Positions 1 through 6,788 of a DNA stretch of 46,492 nt are shown here, in pieces. A program made the position numbers and the translations under genes. Position 1 is the first letter of the stretch. Every line of letters begins with the position of its first letter. This DNA is from Paracoccus sp. Z118 (GTDB lineage: Bacteria; Pseudomonadota; Alphaproteobacteria; Rhodobacterales; Rhodobacteraceae). Under the pieces are notes generated by a model. That model was not told the DNA's origin. It was given only the letters and a program-made list of their open reading frames with translations, and did not search any database. The stretch spans positions 1-46,492 of the forward strand of contig NZ_JAHQZU010000019.1 of NCBI RefSeq assembly GCF_019061185.1. The letters run 5' to 3'.

Positions 1-398
1 TATCTCCAAAACCAACTCCTTCGCGCCATGCCCACCCGCGGAGAATGGACCGATCAGATCAGCAGCGGCAGGAGGAGAGCGCCGTGGCGCTTACCTGTGA
101 TCCCTTGGCTCAAGTGGATCAGTGGATCGAAGGCTGTATGAACCCGGTTTGCTTGCGTGGGACCTGGGAAAGGCTTCTGGCGCTGAGCGGGTCAGCGTGT
201 CCGGAAACGGAAACGGAAACGGAAACGGAAAAGGGGGCGGTCTTCACCACCCCCTTGCCATAGCTCAGTTAACGCCGAACAGATCACCATGTAACATCTT
301 GATGACGGTTTAGCTGACTCACGTTTCGCAGAATAGCTGCCCAAAAAGGCAGGTGCTCAATCGGCATCGCTCTCGGCGTTTTTCCGCTGACGACGCCC
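1..398. other. No convincing gene; hexanucleotide repeat
   Basis: I see no gene I can support here. Overlapping short open frames cover positions 45-313 but have no clear ribosome binding site, no recognisable domain, and encode simple repeats where they cross the GGAAAC tract at 203-232. A small hairpin (CTGCC, loop of six, GGCAG) lies at 337-352, just past the stop of the minus-strand recombinase; it lacks a T tract, so calling it a terminator would be weak. Confidence 0.5.
203..232. repeat. GGAAAC hexamer tandem repeat
   Basis: Four perfect GGAAAC units are followed by one GGAAAA unit, directly ahead of a G-rich stretch. A six-base unit read as codons gives Glu-Thr or Gly-Asn repeats, which explains the odd low-complexity open frames over it. 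A tract like this can vary in copy number by slippage. Confidence 0.9.
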
Positions 399-941
399 TC
401 AACTCAGCCGCGAGATCGTTGAGTGGCTGACATTGTAGCTACGGGCGATTTCGGTTACCGGCTCCCCGGCTGCCTTGCGCGTCAGCGCTTCGGTGCGCTG
501 GTGCAGGGTGAGCTTGGGCTTGCGTCCCATACGGACTCCCCTGGCTCTTGCCCGAGCACGGCCTTCCGTCGTGCGCATGCGGATCAGCTCCCGCTCGAAC
601 TCTGCCAGTCCGCCCAGCACGGTCAGCATCAACCGCCCGTGCGCCGTCGTAGTGTCCGCCCAGGCATCGCCGAGCGAGCGGAAGGAGGCGCCCCGTTCGC
701 TGATGCGTGCGAGAACATCCAGCAGGTCCCGCGTCGATCGCGCGAGCCGGTCGAGTCGAGTGACAAGCACCACGTCGCCCTCGCTCAACCGATCCTGCAA
801 GCGGCATAGCGCCGGCCGGTCGCGCTGAGCACCGGAGACCTTCTCATGGAAGATGTAATCGGCACCCGCCGCTCGCAGCGCATCGATCTGGGCGTCGAGT
901 GTCTGGGCGTCCGTGCTGACCCGTGCGTACCCGATGATCAT
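399..941 (-). CDS. Serine recombinase (resolvase/invertase family)
   Basis: A 180-residue site-specific recombinase of the resolvase/invertase family. The start chosen at 941 gives the canonical N-terminus MIIGYARVST, whose serine is the expected nucleophile that makes the phosphoserine link to DNA. Further family marks are the conserved RLDRLARSTRDL helix near residues 70-80, the ALxxFER-like segment GGLAEFERELIRMRT that begins the long dimerisation helix, and a C-terminal helix-turn-helix ending in YNVSHSTISRL. Length matches small resolvases such as those of Tn3-type elements or plasmid multimer-resolution systems. The open frame extends upstream to 1010, but that extension does not fit the family. 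No transposase lies beside it, so it could serve plasmid dimer resolution, inversion, or be left over from a transposon. A 10-bp inverted repeat just upstream (1034-1085) might be its target. Confidence 0.93.
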   Translation of the reverse strand: MIIGYARVSTDAQTLDAQIDALRAAGADYIFHEKVSGAQRDRPALCRLQDRLSEGDVVLVTRLDRLARSTRDLLDVLARISERGASFRSLGDAWADTTTAHGRLMLTVLGGLAEFERELIRMRTTEGRARARARGVRMGRKPKLTLHQRTEALTRKAAGEPVTEIARSYNVSHSTISRLS

Positions 942-1033
942 GCCGTGCCCTTCTGATGCCTCGGCCAGAGTCCGGGCAGGGTGTCTTGTGAGGCCAGCTA
1001 GGGCCAACATTCAACAGCACATATGCACGTGAG

Positions 1034-1085
1034 TTTCGCACGGAGCAAGTCTTTGAAAACACTGGCTCGCCAAAACCGTGCGAAA
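1034..1085. repeat. Inverted repeat upstream of the recombinase gene
   Basis: TTTCGCACGG at 1034-1043 is repeated in perfect inverted form as CCGTGCGAAA at 1076-1085, with 32 bp between the arms. It lies about 90 bp upstream of the serine recombinase start. Resolvases commonly act on sites next to their own gene, so this is a candidate crossover or binding site, but the arms do not match a res sequence I recognise. Confidence 0.55.
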
Positions 1086-1214
1086 ATCAACATTTATGCA
1101 CTGGCTCCGCAGTACTACCCCAACGCACACCGACCGTGGCGCACAAACTGGACATCCCCTAAAGTTGTAGCCGACCTGGGCAGTTCGCGACACACAACGG
1201 AGCATGGTCTTGAT

Positions 1215-1445
1215 ATGTTAACTCACGTCACATCCTGGGACGAGTGGATGTGGATAACCGACTTGGCCGCTCGACAAGCAGAGGCGGCTGGCTTCCTTGG
1301 CACTGCAGACGCATTCCGCGGGCTTTCAAGCGCCGAATTTGAAAAGAATGCGCACGCTGGAGATCGGGAAACGGAGCAAACAACGTACGCAGAAAATCAA
1401 GAGCCGATGGAGCTGATGGAAAAGATGCGCGCCAATGATGATTGA
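1215..1445 (+). CDS. Hypothetical small acidic protein
   Basis: I do not recognise this 76-residue protein. The frame is open from 1023, but I prefer the ATG at 1215, which has a GGAG about 12 bp upstream. The residues before it (rich in Arg, Trp and Pro) look untypical. The chosen form starts MLTHVTSWDEWMW and ends in an acidic, Glu-rich tail (METMRANDD-like). It contains two probable helices and no membrane segment. Its last 11 nt overlap the next gene, which suggests translational coupling and a joint function with that membrane protein. The base composition is more AT-rich than in the cellulose region, as for its two neighbours. Confidence 0.45.
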   Translation: MLTHVTSWDEWMWITDLAARQAEAAGFLGTADAFRGLSSAEFEKNAHAGDRETEQTTYAENQEPMELMEKMRANDD

Positions 1446-1665
1446 AGAAGTTTTTCGTATCCTCCAGCGTATTGCCTGTATCTGGCTCGCAATTTCCGTG
1501 ATTTATCCGGTCGTAGATAACGCGATACTTTCCGCAGCTCAGCGCAACCATCCGAGAGACTATTACCGTACTGCCAGATCTTCTCCGAAGACCATCAGCC
1601 TGATATTGCCGGCATCACTGACCCTCATTCTGACAGTTATAGACATTGTTCTATCCGCCTCGTAG
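1435..1665 (+). CDS. Hypothetical small two-helix membrane protein
   Basis: A 76-residue protein of unknown function. Two hydrophobic stretches are visible: about residues 12-33 (IACIWLAISVIYPVVDNAIL) and 53-75 (a run rich in Ile, Leu and Val ending LSAS), joined by a basic linker with HPRDYYRTARSS. It is probably an inner-membrane hairpin. Its start codon lies inside the end of the preceding small acidic protein gene in a different frame, so the two are probably translated together. A toxin, holin-like or accessory membrane peptide would all fit; nothing in the sequence decides between them. Confidence 0.45.
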   Translation: MMIEEVFRILQRIACIWLAISVIYPVVDNAILSAAQRNHPRDYYRTARSSPKTISLILPASLTLILTVIDIVLSAS

Positions 1666-1842
1666 AGCTGGATTTTGTGAGATCTCGCCTCATCCGTTTG
1701 TTCAAACAGCAAGGTCTTAAGGGGCCATGGCTGTCCTGGAGCAGAGCGTGGCTGGCTTGACTTGAGTTGATTTGAAAGATACGGATTTCCTGCGAAGCCT
1801 CGGTGTGATACGCAGAGTCTAATATTTAGAGGAAGAATAGAA

Positions 1843-2034
1843 ATGATTCAGTGCGAACTGGAAGACGGCCGACTTATATTCGTTAATCTAGACCGAGTTA
1901 ACTCTATCATAAATCAGCCAGACGGGAAAATGGCGCTTGCCTATCTTGATCCAGATAATCAGATAAAAAGAAACAATATCAAACGCTTTCAGATTATCAA
2001 AACAGCCACCTGGTTTAGGGCTGGTCATATCTGA
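1843..2034 (+). CDS. Hypothetical 63-residue protein
   Basis: A short gene with a strong ribosome binding site (AGAGGAAG about 8 bp before the ATG). The product begins MIQCELEDGRLIFVNLDRV and has alternating hydrophobic residues typical of small beta-strand proteins, then a basic patch (NQIKRNNIKRF). I recognise no family. Codons are AT-rich (many ATA, AAT and AAA) compared with the 60-plus percent GC neighbourhood to the right, which suggests it came from elsewhere. No partner gene is obvious. Confidence 0.5.
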   Translation: MIQCELEDGRLIFVNLDRVNSIINQPDGKMALAYLDPDNQIKRNNIKRFQIIKTATWFRAGHI

Positions 2035-2108
2035 TCGACCATCATCATGACATCAATATAATTCTGCGTTCCGGAGTAACTGGAGGCGGCGCCAGCCAAA
2101 GAGAGAAC

Positions 2109-2315
2109 TTAAAGCAACTCGCTGGCCGCAATAGACTTAAGGAACGCTTGGTTAGGCATTCGGGTGCACCGAGATGGCGGGTTGATCGCTCTGCCGAGCA
2201 AACGCCACCCAGGCACGACCGCGTCCATCTCCGTCAGGAACTTCTCTCGACGCGTTACCTTTCTCTTCATCGCAGCGCGCAGGCCGGGAATGGCGGGCTG
2301 TTTCGGCATCGGCAA
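2109..2315 (-). pseudogene. IS5-family transposase N-terminal remnant
   Basis: The 68-residue frame begins MPMPKQPAIPGLRAAMKRK and continues TRREKFLTEMDAVVPGW, which matches the N-terminus of IS5-type transposases (typically KRRTRREVFLxEMDxVVPW, then LIEPHYP). After the position where IEPHYP is expected, the reading becomes unrelated and stops. The DDE catalytic core is absent. It is therefore a decayed end of an insertion sequence, at the left edge of the polysaccharide genes. The family call is from memory of the motif; the exact IS group is unknown. Confidence 0.55.
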
Positions 2316-2400
2316 GGATCCTCCTGGGAACGCTTAAGCCTACCTACCAGATCCGGGCTCCGGCCAGAACAATTCCAGTGGCTCCTTAACGACGCTGCCC

Positions 2401-3837
2401 TTAGTCGCGCGCATAAACGTCCTGATAGCGAATGATGTCATCTTCGTCGAGGTAGATTCCGGTCTGAACCTCAATCAGTACCATCGGTACCTTGCCTGGG
2501 TTCTCCATGCGATGAACTGCGCCCAAAGGCACGAAAATAGACTCGTTCTCGGTTACGAGGCGGACCGTCTCATCCACAGTTACACGCGCGGTACCTTCAA
2601 CTACTATCCAATGTTCTGCCCTGTGATAGTGGCTTTGCAGACTAAGAGAGGCCCCAGGCTGAACCACAATCCTCTTTACCCGGAATCGTTTGCCAAGAAC
2701 TAAAGTCTCGTACCACCCCCATGGGCGATAATCTCGCGGTAACATTTCAGCCTGAGTGAGGTTCTCGCGCTTGAGCAAATTGACAACTTGGCGGACTTCC
2801 TGAGCGTGATCTCGGGCCGCAATCAGAACAGCGTCAGGCATTGCTACTGCGATAATATCCTCAAGTCCAAGGCCTATTACGACCTGTCCCTCTGCTTCAC
2901 TGCGCAGCAGGGTATTGCGGCATCCGATTGCATGCGCCGCACCGCCAACGGCAACACCGTCGCCATCCCGATCCTGTGCTGCCCAAACCGCGTTCCAATC
3001 CCCCAGATCTGACCAACCACCCCCGTAGGGGACAACCGCAAGGTTACAAGCCTTCTCCATAATTGCGTAATCTAGTGAGATGGAGGGTGCGTGCGCGAAT
3101 GCGTCCTCATTCAAGCGAAGAAAGCCCAGATCGGATCTCGCACCATCGATCGCTGCGCTGACCGGATCAACAACATCCGGTGCATGCTCGCGAAAGGAGG
3201 TAATGAGGTCGGCCGCTCGAGTGAGAAATATGCCCGCGTTCCATAGGAAATCACCCGACTCCAGCATCTCGTTTGCACGAGCTCGGTCCGGTTTCTCAAC
3301 GAACCCCTCTAGATCAACAATCCCAGACGCCGTCCTCTCGCGCCAATTTGCAAGTTGTAGATAACCATAGCCAGTCGCCGGCCGGACTGGCGTGATGCCG
3401 AAGGTTACAATCCTGCCACGGTTGACGGCAGCAAGTCCTGTGCGTACGGCCGCTCTGAAAGCCGACGCATCTGGAATGGTCTGGTCGGAGGGCGCGACCA
3501 ACATTACCGCATCAGGGTTCTTCTTAGCGAGCCAAAATGCGGCGGCGAGAACTGCGGGAGCCGTGTTCCTTGGTTCCGGCTCAATCAGCACCGCGCCGGG
3601 ATCCACGTCGATCTCAACCATCTGCTGCGTCGCCACGAAGCGGAAATCCGCGCCGGTAACAACAACAGGCGGGGAAAATGCAGAGTCTCCAGCGAAGCGA
3701 AGCGCCGTCGCTTGAAACAGTGTTTGATCACCAAGTAGCGCAGCGAATTGCTTGGGATAGGATTTTCGCGATAGAGGCCAGAGCCTCGTTCCTGATCCTC
3801 CGGCTAGAATGACAGGCGTTATTGTAGAGCTCGGCAT
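2401..3837 (-). CDS. manC: Mannose-1-phosphate guanylyltransferase / mannose-6-phosphate isomerase
   Basis: A 478-residue type II bifunctional enzyme of the ManC/CpsB/AlgA family. It makes GDP-mannose from mannose-1-phosphate and GTP, and converts fructose-6-phosphate to mannose-6-phosphate, in the cytoplasm. The N-terminal nucleotidyltransferase carries the signature GGSGTRLWPLSRKSYPKQF at about residues 11-29 and the FVEKPD motif in the middle. The C-terminal cupin (PWGWYETL to the HYHRAEHW metal-binding region and VEGTARVTV) is the isomerase half. The start at 3837 (MPSSTITPVILAGG) has a GGAG upstream and gives the usual family length of about 475; an earlier in-frame ATG at 3888 is less likely. 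It is the last of the minus-strand polysaccharide genes, separated by 200 bp from the next, so it may have its own promoter. It supplies the sugar donor for mannose, fucose or related sugars in the polymer. Confidence 0.95.
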   Translation of the reverse strand: MPSSTITPVILAGGSGTRLWPLSRKSYPKQFAALLGDQTLFQATALRFAGDSAFSPPVVVTGADFRFVATQQMVEIDVDPGAVLIEPEPRNTAPAVLAAAFWLAKKNPDAVMLVAPSDQTIPDASAFRAAVRTGLAAVNRGRIVTFGITPVRPATGYGYLQLANWRERTASGIVDLEGFVEKPDRARANEMLESGDFLWNAGIFLTRAADLITSFREHAPDVVDPVSAAIDGARSDLGFLRLNEDAFAHAPSISLDYAIMEKACNLAVVPYGGGWSDLGDWNAVWAAQDRDGDGVAVGGAAHAIGCRNTLLRSEAEGQVVIGLGLEDIIAVAMPDAVLIAARDHAQEVRQVVNLLKRENLTQAEMLPRDYRPWGWYETLVLGKRFRVKRIVVQPGASLSLQSHYHRAEHWIVVEGTARVTVDETVRLVTENESIFVPLGAVHRMENPGKVPMVLIEVQTGIYLDEDDIIRYQDVYARD

Positions 3838-4036
3838 GGGCGCTCCGTCTTTTTGACGATTTCTTGACTCGAGACCGACGAAGCGCAACAGCTGCAGGGC
3901 TGGTGCATTGCGGCCGGGATGGCGAGAGGCACTCGGGCGCAGCGCCAGACGTGACCTGACCGCCTCATGGGAAGTCGATGCATATCTTCAGGGAAAAAAA
4001 CCTACGGATTATAATAATTCCCGCTGAACTCTGCGT

Positions 4037-4915
4037 CTATGTGGAAGAATTGGTCCGAAGAACCGCGGTCAACTCAGCTGCCACCGCGTCGTGCATGGCT
4101 TGAGACGGATAGTAACTGTTGAAGCTAGGGACACCCGGCTCTGTAATCACTGATGCAGGCGCTCCGGTTTTTCGATCCAAGATCGCGGCAGGTAAACCAT
4201 TTGTCGACGTAATGTCCACTAGTGACACGTCATGCCCTCGGCTTTCCAGTAGCCGAACCATACTTCTGACGGTGTCACCGTCGATGAAATGCGGGAACTT
4301 GCCTGTCCGACTATCGAAGCATCCAGATACCAACGGCATAGAATAGGACCGCTGGCTGAACCAAAGCAGAATAACGCGACGTGGAAATAGGGTCAATAAA
4401 CTTTCGAATTCGGCCAAATAGCACTGAATGGAAGACGTTATCGCATCTTCTACAACCCTGTTTGAATATTCGCCAAACGCAAGCCTCCAGGCTCGGTCAA
4501 CAAAAATCCTCGGTGACTTCTCCCCGCTCGCGTCCGTATAGTCTCCGATATTACTGAAGGCACCCCGCGGCTGGTAGAATTCTGTTTCGTATCCACGCGC
4601 CGACATAATTTCGAACACAACACAGTCGGCTTTACCAAAAATCATATCAGCGCGAGGAATTCGGCTAAAAAAACCTGGTCTGGCCCCTGAAATTCCCAAA
4701 TTCAACATAGGCGCGCCGGACAAACTCATCTGCTCCGGGTAGGGTTGATAAACAAACCGGCCGAAGGTTGCAGCCGATCCCACGGCCACTAGGTAACGCT
4801 CAAGCAGGTGTATTGGGATGCGCGGGCCTCGAAACGCAATGGGGAAGTCCTCAAAAAAATATGGAGAATAATCGAACGCTACATCGTCCCGTTCTTGATA
4901 ATGAACTATCGGCAT
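4037..4915 (-). CDS. DUF6473-like protein of a polysaccharide/sulfotransferase cluster
   Basis: A 292-residue protein of unknown activity. The pattern DYSPYFFEDFPIAFRGPR near the N-terminus, followed by YLVAVGSAATFGRFVYQPYPE and LNLGISGARPGFF, resembles a Rhodobacteraceae family I know as DUF6473, usually found beside sulfotransferases. The fold suggested by GSAATFGRF and LGISGARPG is SGNH/hydrolase-like, but no clear catalytic triad is visible to me. There is no signal peptide and no membrane segment. Its start lies 2 nt after the stop of the upstream sulfotransferase, so the three genes 6648-4037 form one operon. A role in modifying a surface glycan is inferred from context only. Confidence 0.6.
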   Translation of the reverse strand: MPIVHYQERDDVAFDYSPYFFEDFPIAFRGPRIPIHLLERYLVAVGSAATFGRFVYQPYPEQMSLSGAPMLNLGISGARPGFFSRIPRADMIFGKADCVVFEIMSARGYETEFYQPRGAFSNIGDYTDASGEKSPRIFVDRAWRLAFGEYSNRVVEDAITSSIQCYLAEFESLLTLFPRRVILLWFSQRSYSMPLVSGCFDSRTGKFPHFIDGDTVRSMVRLLESRGHDVSLVDITSTNGLPAAILDRKTGAPASVITEPGVPSFNSYYPSQAMHDAVAAELTAVLRTNSST

Positions 4916-4917
4916 AT

Positions 4918-5937
4918 CTAAGAATTCAACTCTAGAAGGTTGTAGATGGAAGCGATGCTCTGGGGAATGCTGGAGAACAGGATAGCCGTGTCAGGGAGAT
5001 AAGAATAAACAACACGCTCAGAAACGGAATCCGTTCTGAAGGCGGGGACATCTATCCCTATATTGGACAGGTCACGTAGGCGCTCGGCGTCGATTTTAGA
5101 GTAGAAATGCTCCAGCTCAGCCAGTGGAAATTCCGTAAGGCGCTGCCGAATGGCCACGGTGGCTAGTGCTTCAGCAGCGCATAGCTCACTGTTCTCGCGT
5201 AAACCTTTCAGAAAGGCGGCCCGTACAAAGTTCGCCGGCTTTTTACCTCTGCGAAGGTGTACGAGGTTCAAAAGCCGCAGTATTTCTACCCGCTCCTGCG
5301 CCATCCGGACATTGCTCCGGCCGCCCAGCCGGTGAGGCAGTGCCAGCGAAGCGCCGCAAGCGGCGACTAGTATCGGGTCAGTAAGGTCGCGGAACTCAGC
5401 AACACAGCCGTCGTAACTTACGATATCAACGCTTCCGAACACGCGTCCAACTCGGAGGGCGAGGCCGAGCGGATCAATTGCGTTTGCGTCGGGCTGCAAC
5501 AATAATAAATAAGAAACGTAGTCGGAGAAACTTTTCACTTCTCCAAACTTCACATGTTCTTGATACTGCGACCAAATAGACTGAGCACGGTTCCGAAGAT
5601 AAATTATAGGGAGGATTGTTTGTGGCGCAAGCGCGTCACGCAAGGAAACCATCTCAGCGTGAGATAATAAGGACAAATTTTCAGAACTAAAAATTACGCG
5701 TCGGGTTTCGCCGTTCAGATCAGCCATAAATTTACGCAGGTCGCGGACCGCCGTGGCAGTGTCTTGCCCCAGTGCACGAGGCAAGGCATGGTGCCCCGGA
5801 TCCTCCAAGAAGAGGTCCGGGTAAATAACACCTGCCTGCATCAGTTCGCTACGGTTGTTAAGAAGTGTCTTTTGGATATAGGTTGTACCGGTCTTGTGTG
5901 GCCCAAAATGTAAAATAACAGTCGATGAAGTGGGCAT
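4918..5937 (-). CDS. Sulfotransferase-like protein
   Basis: A 339-residue protein beginning MPTSSTVILHFGPHKTGTTYIQKTLL. The HFGPHKTGTT segment is the 5'-phosphosulfate-binding loop of PAPS-dependent sulfotransferases (usual form GxxKxGTT), and it would bind the adenine-nucleotide sulfate donor. IYLRNRAQSIWSQYQEHVKFGEVKSF around residues 115-140 is in the place of the 3'-phosphate-binding region. The rest is less conserved, as is usual for bacterial members that act on polysaccharides. Its start codon directly abuts the stop codon of the upstream sulfotransferase (5938), with no spacer, so the two are very probably co-translated. Its acceptor is not known. Confidence 0.75.
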   Translation of the reverse strand: MPTSSTVILHFGPHKTGTTYIQKTLLNNRSELMQAGVIYPDLFLEDPGHHALPRALGQDTATAVRDLRKFMADLNGETRRVIFSSENLSLLSHAEMVSLRDALAPQTILPIIYLRNRAQSIWSQYQEHVKFGEVKSFSDYVSYLLLLQPDANAIDPLGLALRVGRVFGSVDIVSYDGCVAEFRDLTDPILVAACGASLALPHRLGGRSNVRMAQERVEILRLLNLVHLRRGKKPANFVRAAFLKGLRENSELCAAEALATVAIRQRLTEFPLAELEHFYSKIDAERLRDLSNIGIDVPAFRTDSVSERVVYSYLPDTAILFSSIPQSIASIYNLLELNS

Positions 5938-6648
5938 CTATGCCTCTCCGGTTTTCTCTTGAGAGACAGGCGGTTCTATCGGATAATCAAATGCCTCAAA
6001 ATCGCGCCTGTATTCGCTTTGGACACGCGCGACTATCTCGGGCTCCCATTCGGACGGCAACAAATACGGTGGACTAGGGTTGATGCGGCTCAGATTTTGA
6101 GGAACGACTCCCGCACCAATTCTGTCCAAAATCGTTGCAAGGTCTGATGTAAGATGTTCAGTTTTTCCAATAAAATCCACCAAAAGCTCCGACTTAGCTT
6201 CCGGGGAAAAAAGCCAGTGTGCCTGCGGCCGAAAAATTCCATCTGGACCCCGCTCGGAGTTCGAGCTTGTCCACAAATCTGATCTTAGAAAGCTATCGAA
6301 GTCTGGAATTTTCTCCAGTTGTCCCCGGAAATGCTCCGGCAGCTCACGCCATGACTTTATAAAGTAGTATGCGGAGGCGAGCCTCGTGTAGGGGTTGCGT
6401 ACAAAGGCAAATCGGAAATAACGCATGTATTCCTCCTGCCCCATGACGTCCATAACCGTCTGGGCCCGAGAGTGCTTTCGAAGGCCAAACCACTTCTCGA
6501 AATATTCTTCAGCCGCATCCCCAAGCCTCGTGCCGCCAATTTCATGGTCCCGGTAGCGGGTCAGTTGTGACAACGTATGGGTAACCGTCGTACCAGCGGC
6601 CTTTGGAATGTGGATGAACACGAATCGGTGCGTGTGGTTTATGATCAC
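5938..6648 (-). CDS. Sulfotransferase family 2 domain protein
   Basis: A 236-residue protein of the Sulfotransfer_2 (carbohydrate sulfotransferase, HNK-1-type) family. The donor-binding loop is FVFIHIPKAAGTTVTHTL at residues 9-26, and the 3'-phosphate-binding motif is FRFAFVRNPYTRLASAYYF at about 78-96. Both are near-consensus. The protein ends in a proline- and glutamate-containing tail after DFEAFDYPIEPP, another common family feature. It is the first gene of a three-gene operon with a second sulfotransferase and the DUF6473-like protein. Presence of two different sulfotransferases next to GDP-mannose synthesis and a large glycosyltransferase suggests a sulfated exopolysaccharide or capsule. 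PAPS synthesis genes are not in the window. Confidence 0.88.
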   Translation of the reverse strand: MIINHTHRFVFIHIPKAAGTTVTHTLSQLTRYRDHEIGGTRLGDAAEEYFEKWFGLRKHSRAQTVMDVMGQEEYMRYFRFAFVRNPYTRLASAYYFIKSWRELPEHFRGQLEKIPDFDSFLRSDLWTSSNSERGPDGIFRPQAHWLFSPEAKSELLVDFIGKTEHLTSDLATILDRIGAGVVPQNLSRINPSPPYLLPSEWEPEIVARVQSEYRRDFEAFDYPIEPPVSQEKTGEA

Positions 6649-6788
6649 GTTTCGTCCGCCTTCAGACTGAGTGGTAGATTTATCGCCGTTGGGGAAGGCC
6701 TGATCGGGACCTACACTGTTGTAACAGGGAGCGCCACAAAGAGCTAAATACGACGCTCAGGCGTTCGCCTTGGCCGGCATCTCTCCTG

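Noticed and set aside
45..313. Two overlapping plus-strand frames at the window start
   Set aside because: No ribosome site or domain; they encode the GGAAAC repeat in two frames.
423..828. Frames opposite the serine recombinase
   Set aside because: Arg- and Ser-rich shadows of a clear recombinase gene.
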